Of a stretch of 64,000 bases of DNA, positions 16,473 to 24,632 are shown in pieces. The notes beneath the pieces were generated by a model. The model saw only the letters and a list, made by a program, of their open reading frames with translations. It made no database searches and was not told the origin of the DNA. Each line of letters opens with the position of its first letter. Position 1 is the stretch's first letter. The stretch is taken from positions 372,001-436,000 of the forward strand of contig NZ_CP014228.1 of NCBI RefSeq assembly GCF_001553565.1. The letters are read 5' to 3'. This stretch comes from Actinomyces radicidentis (GTDB lineage: Bacteria > Actinomycetota > Actinomycetes > Actinomycetales > Actinomycetaceae). The translations under genes and the position numbers were made by a program.

Positions 16473-19028
16473 TCACCCCTTGAGACGCCTCCGGGCCCTG
16501 GTCGCCACGCCCCGGACGCCCTCGTGACGGATGACCGTCCGGGTCCGCCGGGTGAGCCTGGCAAGGCGGCGCGCCCGCTCACCACGCAGCATCCGGCCGC
16601 GGTCCTCCGGCAGGGGCAGGTAGGGGTCGACGACGGCGTCGACGACGGAGAAGGGCTCGGAGTCCGCCACCGGGGTCCACCGGGACGCTTCCCGGTGCCC
16701 GTGGACCCGGACGTCGAGCGCCGCACGCACGAGGAGCTCCTCGTACACGCGCCCCTGGAGGGCCGGGGACCACGTGAGGAGAGCCTTCCTGCGCGCCGCT
16801 GCTCCGACCTGGGCCCGCAGGCTCCGCGAGGAGACGAGCGCCTCGAGGCACCTCTCCCACTCGTCGGTGGTCGACGCGAGGAATCCCGTTCGCCCGTGCT
16901 CGATGGCCTCGGTGAAGGGCGTCGTCGGACTCGCGATGGTGGGTCTGGCTACGAGAGCGGCCTCGAGCCACTTGATGGCCGACTTTGACTCGTTGAAGAC
17001 CGTCTCCCCTGCCAGGGGGGCGAGGTTGACGTCCGTCTCCCGCAGGAGTCGGGGCAGGCGTTGCCACGGTACGAATGGCTGCCGGTCGACCCGGTCAGTC
17101 ATCGCGGCGAGCGCCGGCGTCTCAGCCAGGTGCCCTCCAAGACGCAGACGGACCTCGGGGTGGCGACGCATGACGGCGAGGATCGCCGGCTCGAGGACCG
17201 CCCAGTCAGCGTCGTGGGTGTCCGTGCCGGAGAAGTACCCGATCGAGACAGAACCGTCGGCGGCCGCGGAGGGGACGTCACGCACCGCCTGGTCCGAGGC
17301 CTGCGCCAGGATCCGACCGACACCGTTCGAGAAGCGGTACGCGGGCAGGCCGGACAGACGAGTCGCCTGCGCGCACAGCTCGGCCGTCGACCCGATGAAT
17401 CCGTCGCAGGCCTCCAGAGTCGTGCGATAGCGGTCGACGCCGTGCCACCACAGAGCCTCCTCCTCCGGAGCGAGGCGAGACAGACCGGGCAGCGTCCCGC
17501 GGAGAGCGGGGTCGAAGATGAGGTCGTCGACGTCGTAGAGCACCGGGACGCGTCGCTCCTTGGCCGCGTCAACGACCTGGAGCACCTGGTCCGTCGCGGG
17601 GACCCGGTACAGCACGATCGCGTCGGCGTCACGCACCTCCTCCACGAGCCGGGGGTCGCGGTAGTGACGAATGAGCGACCTGTGGCCCAGGCCAGCGAGA
17701 GCCTCGGCGGGGAGATGGACCCGGTAGCGCAAGGGCGCTCCGTCGATGCCGACGATGAAGAGGACCTCGCGCAGCAGACGTGCCTGCGCCCTGTAGACGT
17801 CCTCCGGGACAGCCGTCGCAGCGCGAGCACCGTCGTCGGCCTGCGAGTAGATCGTGACGAGCTGCTCAGCCTGATCCGTGAAGGCCCGGATGGGGGACGC
17901 GGGCCCCTGTCCCGTCAGCAGGCGCGACGCGGCGGGGTCGTCGGCGAGGCGCCCCAGCACCTCAGCGAGCGCCGCAGCGTCTCCAGCAGGGACGACGTGT
18001 CCGTTCACTCCGTCCCTGACGACGGCCTCCGGGCCGAGCGTGTCGGTGCAGATGACGGCGAGTCCCGCGGCGAGCGCCTCGCGGGTGAGGATCGAGTGCG
18101 ACTCCCTCATGACCGAGGGGAGCACGAGGACGTCATGCTCGTCGAGGACGGACAGGAGGTCGTCGGGTGAGTAGGGAGGTAGGGGGCGGAACCAGCGAGG
18201 CGTGCCCGGGACGGACCTCTCCCCCACCCCGTAGGCGTCGACCTCGATGCCGGGGCGGTCGCCGAGGGTCCGCGCAGACTCGCACAGCACCTCGAAGCCC
18301 TTCATGGGCTGCGTGCCTCCGGCGTACATGATCCTCAGCGGGCCGCTCCCGCGGCGTCGCCGCGGCGTGGTACCGAGCCTCGTCAGCTGGTCATCGGGCA
18401 GCCCGTTCTCGTTGACGAGCAGGCGGTCCGGGTCGACACCGTTGGCTGCGAAGACCTGCCTGGCGGCCTCTGACGGCGCGAGGACGAGGTCGACGGAGCG
18501 AAGCGCCTCCCGCAACCGTGCGGCGCGCCGGCTGCTGCTCCGGCCGGAGGCGCAGCCACAGGTTCCGCAGTCGACGACGAGGCTGCACGGCACCATCGAC
18601 TCATCGACGAGGAACTGCCGGGAGCAGAACCACCAGAAGTCGTGCATGGTCACGATCACTCGTGCACCTCGCTCGTGCGCCGCCTCAATCAGGCCGACGC
18701 CGAGCGTCTGGAGGGAGTGGACGTGCACGACGTCAGGCTGAACCCGGTCGAGCCACGCCTCGAACACCTCCGTCACAGCGGGGTTGTCGAAGTTGAGCGG
18801 ATCCGTCCACGCGGTCCACGGCGTCGTCACGACCCAGGTCACGTGGACGCCCTGACCGTCGTCCTCGTCCCAGGTCTCAAGCGGCTGCCGACCGTCGTCC
18901 AGGTAGCCGGCGAAGACGAATGACTCGTGGCCGGCCTCAGCGACGTACCGCGCGACGCGCTGCGGGACGAGCGTTCCGCCGGAGACGAAGTTCGGCGGGT
19001 AGTGAGCGGAGACCTGGGCGATGCGCAT
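16473..19028 (-). CDS. Two-domain GT4 glycosyltransferase (tandem GT-B modules)
   Basis: An 851-residue protein with two complete GT-B modules. Module one (about 1-400) starts MRIAQVSAHYPP with VSGGTLVPQ, and has IMYAGGTQPMKGFEVL and a SHSILTREALAAG donor-site helix. Module two (about 420-790) has YDVDDLIFD, SIGYFSGTDTHDADW and FNESKSAIKWLEAALVARP, which is an EX7E-like region. The last 60 residues are basic. ATG at 19028 has AGGA eight bases upstream; an in-frame ATG three codons earlier is less well placed. Fusions like this usually add two successive sugars. It is alone on the minus strand between plus-strand GT genes. Confidence 0.85.
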   Translation of the reverse strand: MRIAQVSAHYPPNFVSGGTLVPQRVARYVAEAGHESFVFAGYLDDGRQPLETWDEDDGQGVHVTWVVTTPWTAWTDPLNFDNPAVTEVFEAWLDRVQPDVVHVHSLQTLGVGLIEAAHERGARVIVTMHDFWWFCSRQFLVDESMVPCSLVVDCGTCGCASGRSSSRRAARLREALRSVDLVLAPSEAARQVFAANGVDPDRLLVNENGLPDDQLTRLGTTPRRRRGSGPLRIMYAGGTQPMKGFEVLCESARTLGDRPGIEVDAYGVGERSVPGTPRWFRPLPPYSPDDLLSVLDEHDVLVLPSVMRESHSILTREALAAGLAVICTDTLGPEAVVRDGVNGHVVPAGDAAALAEVLGRLADDPAASRLLTGQGPASPIRAFTDQAEQLVTIYSQADDGARAATAVPEDVYRAQARLLREVLFIVGIDGAPLRYRVHLPAEALAGLGHRSLIRHYRDPRLVEEVRDADAIVLYRVPATDQVLQVVDAAKERRVPVLYDVDDLIFDPALRGTLPGLSRLAPEEEALWWHGVDRYRTTLEACDGFIGSTAELCAQATRLSGLPAYRFSNGVGRILAQASDQAVRDVPSAAADGSVSIGYFSGTDTHDADWAVLEPAILAVMRRHPEVRLRLGGHLAETPALAAMTDRVDRQPFVPWQRLPRLLRETDVNLAPLAGETVFNESKSAIKWLEAALVARPTIASPTTPFTEAIEHGRTGFLASTTDEWERCLEALVSSRSLRAQVGAAARRKALLTWSPALQGRVYEELLVRAALDVRVHGHREASRWTPVADSEPFSVVDAVVDPYLPLPEDRGRMLRGERARRLARLTRRTRTVIRHEGVRGVATRARRRLKG

Positions 19029-19152
19029 GGAGATCATCCTAACGACGAGGCTGAGCGGGCGGCCGTCTCAGTGGCTCTCAGTGGCTCTCAGTGGCTTCTC
19101 CGTGGTCTCCCAGTGGCCTCGGTGGGCGCCGCTGCGGGACGAGGCGCTCGCG

Positions 19153-19158
19153 TATCAT
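19153..19158 (+). promoter_or_regulatory. Leaderless-type -10 box before the coiled-coil gene
   Basis: TATCAT lies 7 bases before GTG 19166, with no ribosome site between; spacing fits transcription starting at the GTG. Confidence 0.5.
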
Positions 19159-19165
19159 CCGGCGC

Positions 19166-19462
19166 GTGGTTACTGAACGTGACGGAAGCCTCCCTACGAG
19201 GCCCGAGACCGAGCTGCAGCTACGCGTCGCGGAGCTCGAGGCGCAGGTTGCCGCTCTCAAGGAGGCGGCCCTCATCCGAGCCGGCATCATCGAGGACCAG
19301 AGCGCCGTCATCGCGGCGCACGACGCCGAGGTCGCCCGGCTCCGCGCTCAGCTGGACGAGGAGCGTGCGCGCTCTCAGGAGCTTCGCGTCCGGGCGCTCG
19401 GCAGCGTGCGACTGCCCGGCTCTGGCCGGGTGCGCCGGGCCCTGGGATGGTCCCGACGATGA
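19166..19462 (+). CDS. Small coiled-coil protein coupled to a glycosyltransferase
   Basis: A 98-residue protein I do not recognise. From about residue 15 to 75 it is one charged helix with heptad spacing of Leu/Val/Ala (ELQLRVAELEAQVAALKEAA and onward), strongly predicting a coiled coil, then a basic Gly/Arg tail. There is no signal peptide or membrane segment, so it should be cytoplasmic. It begins with GTG seven bases after TATCAT and its stop overlaps the following GT2 start as ATGA. Coupling to a glycosyltransferase suggests it oligomerises or positions that enzyme; this is inference. Further upstream starts exist but have no ribosome site. Confidence 0.65.
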   Translation: MVTERDGSLPTRPETELQLRVAELEAQVAALKEAALIRAGIIEDQSAVIAAHDAEVARLRAQLDEERARSQELRVRALGSVRLPGSGRVRRALGWSRR

Positions 19463-20883
19463 CGGCTGTTCTCGTCAGCCCAGGTCCGGACCTTGAGGTC
19501 ACTCGACGCAGCGTGGCGCTGTCAACGGGGAACACGGTCCGGTGCGTCGAGATCGACTGGGCGCGGCCCGAGGCCCTGCGAGCCGTGGAGGAGCTGGACG
19601 TCGCGGACGACTGGCTGCTCCTGCTGCGGGCGGGAGACGAGGTGGAGCCCGGCGCGCTGGCGTCAGTGACGAGCTTCGGGGAGGCTCTCGGCGCCGACCT
19701 CGTCACCGCTGACCGGGTCGAGGGCGGTGAGATCCACCGGGTCCAGCGCTGGAGCAGCTCCCTGTTCGAACAGCTTCCCTACGTCGGCCGCGCACTGGTT
19801 GCTCGTTCCCGGCTCCTGGCTGCCGTCGCGCGAGAGACCACCGACGGTGGGCGCTGGGAGTCGGAGTGGGATCTGCAGCTGCACCTCGTTGAGCACGCGG
19901 AGCAGCCACGCCACTGTCCGGTGACCCTCCTCCGCCAGACCACCCCCGTGGGTACCGGGGGCGTCGGCGGAAGGCTGCGGAGCCTGCGACGACACCTCAA
20001 CGCGACGGGGCGTCCCCGCTCGGTCGCACGGATCTCGCTCGCCGGCCCGGCCACACCACGGGTGCGCCCACCGAGCACCCACCGCTGGCCTGAGGTCTCG
20101 GCCATCGTGCCGACCGCCTTCGCCCGTCGCCCGCTCGCCGACGGTGCCGAGGCAGTCCTCGTCGAGCAGCTGCTCGAGTGCCTGACCCTGGCGACTGATG
20201 ACGGGGTGTCCCTCGAGGTGGTCCTCGTCGTCGGCGAGCAGGCGCCGGACGCCTCGATCGCCTCCGCCCGGGCCATCGCGGAGACGGCGGGGCTCGACGT
20301 CGTCGTGGTCCGGACCACCGGCCCGTTCAACTTCTCGAAGGCGGTCAATGAGGGCGCACGAGCCGCCCACGGCGAGGTGCTGCTCCTCCTCAATGACGAC
20401 GTCCAGCCCATCGCCTCCGGCTGGCTCCCCGAGATGCTCGGAGCCTTGGCGCAGCCGGGTGTCACGGCGGCAGGCGCTCGGCTCCTGTTCGACGACGGGC
20501 GCATCCAGCACGTGGGCGTGGTCGTCCCACCGGACGGGCCTCCCTTTCACCCTCAGATCTTTGAGAGGGATGACCCGTTGGACCCGCTCGCCCACGCTGA
20601 CGTCGACTACGTCGCCGTAACGGGAGCGTGCCTTCTCACGCGCCACGCGGACTTCGACGCGGTGGGCGGGATGGAGGAGTCCCTGCCTCTCAACTTCAAC
20701 GACGTCGATCTGTGCCTGCGGCTGGGGCGGGCCGGAGGTCGGATCGTCTGCGTCAACGCGGCGCGTCTCATCCACCGGGAGTCGTCAACCCGGGAGGCTG
20801 TCCTGACCTCCTCGGAGACGTCCCGGGCGCTCCAGTGGCGCGACGGCGCGGTCAGTGACCCGCACGTCGAGTACTGGGGCTAG
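19459..20883 (+). CDS. Two-part GT2 glycosyltransferase
   Basis: A 474-residue GT2. The catalytic GT-A module occupies about 210-460: SAIVPTAF start strand, GPFNFSKAVNEGARAAHGEV, then the metal-binding N312-D313-D314 and a FNDVDLCLRLG motif. The first 200 residues look like a degenerate second GT2 module (DDWLLLLRAGDEVEPGAL resembles the acceptor side) with no complete nucleotide site. Enzymes of this layout occur in rhamnan and O-antigen clusters. ATG at 19459 overlaps the coiled-coil gene stop. Role: elongation of the surface glycan, donor unknown. Confidence 0.82.
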   Translation: MTAVLVSPGPDLEVTRRSVALSTGNTVRCVEIDWARPEALRAVEELDVADDWLLLLRAGDEVEPGALASVTSFGEALGADLVTADRVEGGEIHRVQRWSSSLFEQLPYVGRALVARSRLLAAVARETTDGGRWESEWDLQLHLVEHAEQPRHCPVTLLRQTTPVGTGGVGGRLRSLRRHLNATGRPRSVARISLAGPATPRVRPPSTHRWPEVSAIVPTAFARRPLADGAEAVLVEQLLECLTLATDDGVSLEVVLVVGEQAPDASIASARAIAETAGLDVVVVRTTGPFNFSKAVNEGARAAHGEVLLLLNDDVQPIASGWLPEMLGALAQPGVTAAGARLLFDDGRIQHVGVVVPPDGPPFHPQIFERDDPLDPLAHADVDYVAVTGACLLTRHADFDAVGGMEESLPLNFNDVDLCLRLGRAGGRIVCVNAARLIHRESSTREAVLTSSETSRALQWRDGAVSDPHVEYWG

Positions 20884-20913
20884 GGCCCCGAGGACGGGCC
20901 CCCCACCCGGGTC

Positions 20914-20964
20914 GCCCGCACTGGCCTCGGCGCGGATCACCCCGTGCACGAGGCCAGTGCGGGC
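20914..20964. terminator. Bidirectional hairpin terminator between GT2 and amidase genes
   Basis: A perfect 16-base inverted repeat (GCCCGCACTGGCCTCG and its complement) with a 19-base loop occupies the gap between two convergent genes. No T run follows. Confidence 0.65.
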
Positions 20965-20970
20965 AGCGGA

Positions 20971-23898
20971 TCACCCGAAGATCTGGGTCATGAGGCTGCG
21001 GACGGAAGCACCGTAGCCGACCGCGGAGGCCCAGCCCGCTCCGGCCGGGTTCTCGTGGATGCCGAGGTGCTCGACGTATCTCGCCGACCCCTTGGTGACG
21101 TAGGCGAATCGGGGATCGACAAGGGGACGGTGGAGGGTCGAGGTGGACGCTGAGGGGTCAGCGTAGGCACGCAGGTGCTGGACCTGGGCGCGGACACCGG
21201 TCCGGACGTCGGCGAATGACGCGCCGGACACTCCGCCCCCGGTGGCCCCCAGGCCACCGAAGTTGTACTGCGAGATCCTGACGTCACCGCCGAACCTCAG
21301 CCACCCCGTCTCCTTCATCATCTGGGCGAAGAGAACCTCCGGGCGGACCCCCTCAGCCACGGCCTCGTCGTAGACCACCGTCGCGAAGGAGCGCAGCGTG
21401 CCCGTGCCGCCTGCGGCGAGCCGGCGCGAGGGGAAGGTCGCCCCGGACCGCTGGTAGCTGGCGACCATGGCGTTGACCACCTGCGTCCTCGTCCCCGACG
21501 GAGCGCCCATGATGGGAGCGAGCCTGGTGGAGGTGGCACCGGCCGCCGACGTCGCGTATCCCAGCCACGCTCCGTTGGAGCCGAATGACGAGGCCCGACC
21601 GTCGATCACGCGCCTGCCCGTGACCATCGCGCCGGAGTCGTCCAGGTAGTACCAGGTCCCGTCGACCTGCTGCCACCCGGTGCGCATCGCGCCCGACCGA
21701 TCCATGTAGAACCAGGTCGATCCCGCCTTCAGCCAGCCCGTGGCCATCGCGCCGGAGCGGCCCAGGTAGTACCAGGCGCCGTCGACCTGCTGCCACCCGG
21801 TGCGCATCACGCCCGAGTCGTCCAGGTAGTACCAGGCGCCGTCGACCTGCTGCCACCCGGTGCGCATGCCACCGGAACCACCCATGTAGAACCAGGTCGA
21901 TCCCGCCTTCAGCCAGCCCGTGGCCATCGCGCCGGAGCGGCCCAGGTAGTACCAGGTCCCGTTGACCTGCTGCCAGCCCGTGGCCATCGCGCCGGAGCGG
22001 CCCAGGTAGTACCAGGCGCCGTCGACCTGCTGCCAGCCCGTGGCCATCGCGCCGGAGCGGCCCAGGTAGTACCAGGCGCCGTCGACCTGCTGCCAGCCCG
22101 TGGCCATCGCGCCGGAGCGGCCCAGGTAGTACCAGGTCCCGTCGACCTGCTGCCAGCCCGTGGCCATCGCGCCGGAGCGGCCCAGGTAGTACCAGGTCCC
22201 GTCGACCTGCTGCCACCCGGTGCGCATACCACCGGAGCCACCCAGGTAGTACCAGGTCCCGTTGACCTGCTGCCACCCGGTGCGCATCGCGCCCGAGCCA
22301 CCCAGGTAGTACCAGGTCCCCTTGACCAGCTGCCACCCCGTCAGGCGGGTTCCGTTGGCGCTGTAGAGGTACCAGGTCGAGCCGGAGAGCTTCCAGGTCG
22401 TCGCCGACGCCCCCATCACCTGCTGAGCGATCGCGCGGATCTGGCTCAGCCTGGAGTAGCCGACGTCGCCCGGGCAGGTCGTGTAGTTCACGTCCCGGTG
22501 GGCGAAGATGTAGGTGAAGCTCTGCGTCGAGCCCTTGGGGTACTTGATCATGCTCGACGGGTAGCCCACCACGAAGCTCGAGGAGCCGTAGGCGTTGGTG
22601 ACGCCCTGACGGCCGAGGAACCAGCCGGCCATCTTGCCGACGGCGTCGACCTGCGCGCTGCTGGGGCTGGTCGCGGTGAAGTCGCCCATCATCGAGACGC
22701 CCATGGTGCCGTTGTTGACGCCGAGGGCGTGCCCGCCGGCGACCATCTTGCCGGGTGCGGAGGCCAGGGAGCCGGAGCGCCCCTCGAAGACCTGCCCGTA
22801 CTTGGAGACGAGGAAGTTGTAGCCGATGTCCCCCCAGCCCAGGGTGACCGCGTGGTAGTAGTAGATGCCGTTGACGATCGAGGCGGACTGCGCGGCGGTG
22901 TAGTTGTTGGTCCCGGCCGTGTGGTGGACGACGACGTGGTCGGCCTCGTAGTACTCCCGGGTCCAGGTCATGTACGACTCGTTGGCGCCCCACTCGGAGC
23001 GGGTGGTCACGGGCACGGGCAGGCTGTTGGCCGTCGTCGTGGCGGCGAGCAGGGTGGCCGCGGCGGGGCTGACGGCGCTGCCCCCACCGGTGCTGCCCGG
23101 GGCGCTCGGCGCGGGCTGCGAGGGCGGGGCGCTCGGCTCAGGCTGCGAGGGCGAGGCGGTCGGGTCGTCGGTCTGCTCGGCGAGGGGCCCCAGGGCGCTG
23201 GGCGACGCGCCCGCGTCATCGGTGACGACCTCCGTGGGCTCGGCGTCGACGGTCTCGAGCTCGGAGGCGTCGACCTGCTCCTGGCCGGTCGGCTGCCCGG
23301 GAACCATCGCGAGGTTGAGGTCGGCGGGAAGCTCGCCGGACGGGCTGATGATGCTCGCCTGGACGGCGTCGGCGCCGCCCGTGACGAACTCGTCGGTGCC
23401 CTGGAGCCCGGTGCCGTCGTCGCGGCCGGCGTCCGAGGCCTGGTTGAGGTACCAGGAGGACCAGACGCCGTCCTCCCGGACGCGCAGGTAGATCTGCGTC
23501 CCGGTGGGGAGCTCGGCGGATCCCTTCCAGCTGAACCCGGCGATGAGGAAGTCATCGACGGCGATGGGCTTGGTGAGGAGGGTCGCGTCCTTCTCCGGGT
23601 CCACCGGGGCGGTGGACGCCGCGAGGAGCGTCGTGCGTCCGGGGGCCACGCCGCTGCCACCGGAGGTGGCGGCAGGAGCGTCGGACGGGGCAGCGCTCGG
23701 CTGGGAGGTGCGCGCTGCCTCATCGAGTCCCGCCTCGGCGACGGCGGTGCCGTCACCCGCCGCGGTCGTGAGCTGGAGGAGCTGGGTGGGTGCTTTCGCC
23801 TCGGCCGGGTCGGCAGCGGTGGCGGTCGACGCGGGCGCGAGCCCGACGACGAGGAGCGGCACCGCGGCGACGAGGCCGAGGAGTCGGGAAGCCGACAT
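20971..23898 (-). CDS. Secreted amidase / choline-binding repeat / glucosaminidase cell-wall hydrolase
   Basis: A 975-residue exported wall hydrolase. Residues 1-29 form a signal peptide ending near TATAA. An actinobacterial beta domain (about 95-200) and a Pro/Ser linker precede a PGRP-type N-acetylmuramoyl-L-alanine amidase (about 292-495) with zinc ligands H326 (VVVHHTAG), H467 (AHRD) and C475 (TTCPG). Residues 521-760 are twelve 20-residue GW repeats of the choline-binding type, such as GWQQVDGTWYYLGRSGAMAT. The C-terminus (about 795-975) resembles an endo-beta-N-acetylglucosaminidase, with E863 in FAQMMKETGW as candidate catalytic residue. ATG 23898 has AAAGGA upstream. It would cut both peptide stems and glycan strands, docked on phosphocholine; that ligand is inferred from the repeats and from the licD genes. 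Confidence 0.88.
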   Translation of the reverse strand: MSASRLLGLVAAVPLLVVGLAPASTATAADPAEAKAPTQLLQLTTAAGDGTAVAEAGLDEAARTSQPSAAPSDAPAATSGGSGVAPGRTTLLAASTAPVDPEKDATLLTKPIAVDDFLIAGFSWKGSAELPTGTQIYLRVREDGVWSSWYLNQASDAGRDDGTGLQGTDEFVTGGADAVQASIISPSGELPADLNLAMVPGQPTGQEQVDASELETVDAEPTEVVTDDAGASPSALGPLAEQTDDPTASPSQPEPSAPPSQPAPSAPGSTGGGSAVSPAAATLLAATTTANSLPVPVTTRSEWGANESYMTWTREYYEADHVVVHHTAGTNNYTAAQSASIVNGIYYYHAVTLGWGDIGYNFLVSKYGQVFEGRSGSLASAPGKMVAGGHALGVNNGTMGVSMMGDFTATSPSSAQVDAVGKMAGWFLGRQGVTNAYGSSSFVVGYPSSMIKYPKGSTQSFTYIFAHRDVNYTTCPGDVGYSRLSQIRAIAQQVMGASATTWKLSGSTWYLYSANGTRLTGWQLVKGTWYYLGGSGAMRTGWQQVNGTWYYLGGSGGMRTGWQQVDGTWYYLGRSGAMATGWQQVDGTWYYLGRSGAMATGWQQVDGAWYYLGRSGAMATGWQQVDGAWYYLGRSGAMATGWQQVNGTWYYLGRSGAMATGWLKAGSTWFYMGGSGGMRTGWQQVDGAWYYLDDSGVMRTGWQQVDGAWYYLGRSGAMATGWLKAGSTWFYMDRSGAMRTGWQQVDGTWYYLDDSGAMVTGRRVIDGRASSFGSNGAWLGYATSAAGATSTRLAPIMGAPSGTRTQVVNAMVASYQRSGATFPSRRLAAGGTGTLRSFATVVYDEAVAEGVRPEVLFAQMMKETGWLRFGGDVRISQYNFGGLGATGGGVSGASFADVRTGVRAQVQHLRAYADPSASTSTLHRPLVDPRFAYVTKGSARYVEHLGIHENPAGAGWASAVGYGASVRSLMTQIFG
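21619..22338 (-). repeat. Twelve tandem 60-bp units coding GW/choline-binding repeats
   Basis: Twelve head-to-tail in-frame 60-base units, each coding 20 residues. Units 3-7 (with GRSGAMAT ends) are almost identical in DNA; units 8 and 11 share a divergent GWLKAGSTWFYM form. Degenerate half-units flank the array. The DNA identity implies recent duplication or gene conversion and likely copy-number differences between strains. Confidence 0.95.
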
Positions 23899-24110
23899 GG
23901 GGGTCCTTTCGGCAAGTTTTCCTGGCTGATTCCTGCGAGACGGCTGTGCAGCATGAGGCACATGTGACTCGTGGGAACTGCGTTGCAGGGTACCGGCTCC
24001 CCTCCAGATGACAACGGTGTGATGCCCCAGGTCACACGATTTCACCCGACCAGAGGCGACTCGGGTCTCCCGACCCCGCGCGGTCGGGCACCCCCTGCGG
24101 CCGGCGACTC

Positions 24111-24632
24111 TCAGAAGACCTTGCCCACCAGCACGGTGTCACCCGGACGCCCGTAACCGACGGAGGTCTCGGCGGCACCGGACGACAGCGTGTGACGCAT
24201 CAGGTAGGTGTTGCCCCGTCTCAGGACGAGGAGGTCGGTCCTGACCCCGGTCGGAGCCAAGATGGTGAGAGCGTGAGGTCCGGCGTCCAAGGTGACGACG
24301 AGCGCTCCGAGAGACGCGGTCACGCCGCTCGTACCCACCGCACGGGTCTGACCATCGACGAGCACGCCGGTCGCGCCGCCCGCCCCATCGACGCTGAGCG
24401 TGGCACGGACGCCTGCAGGCACCTCGGTCGACACCTGCCACGACCGAGTGACGCCGTCATCTGCGCCCGTGGCGCTCGTGGTCACAGCACCGCGCGCCGT
24501 CGAGGTCATCCCCGTCGCCGACATCCCGGGATCGACCGCCACGCCGACGGCGACGGCCCCACCGCCCGCGCCGGTCTCACGGGCACCAGCGACCTGCTGG
24601 AGCACCGCTACGGCGCCACCGGCCCCCCCCAC
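24111..24632 (-). pseudogene. C-terminal part of the GH78 rhamnosidase, out of frame
   Basis: These 170-odd codons continue the alpha-L-rhamnosidase in another frame. Read through the G tract, the product would run SHPWGGAGGAVAVLQQVAGA, which matches the family's HPWGxxP...L.GV.P passage, and then a C-terminal beta-sandwich (VTRSWQVSTEVPAGVRATLS, LDAGPHALTIL). As the bases stand, the upstream frame stops at TAG before reaching it. A GTG at 24632 could in theory start it separately but has no ribosome site and would give an isolated beta domain without signal peptide. Confidence 0.7.

Noticed and set aside
21619-22338. CRISPR-like array
   Set aside because: Repeats are contiguous 60-base units without spacers and code a protein domain.
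24111-24632. Independent small secreted protein
   Set aside because: No ribosome site or signal peptide, and its sequence continues the rhamnosidase when the G tract has one more base.
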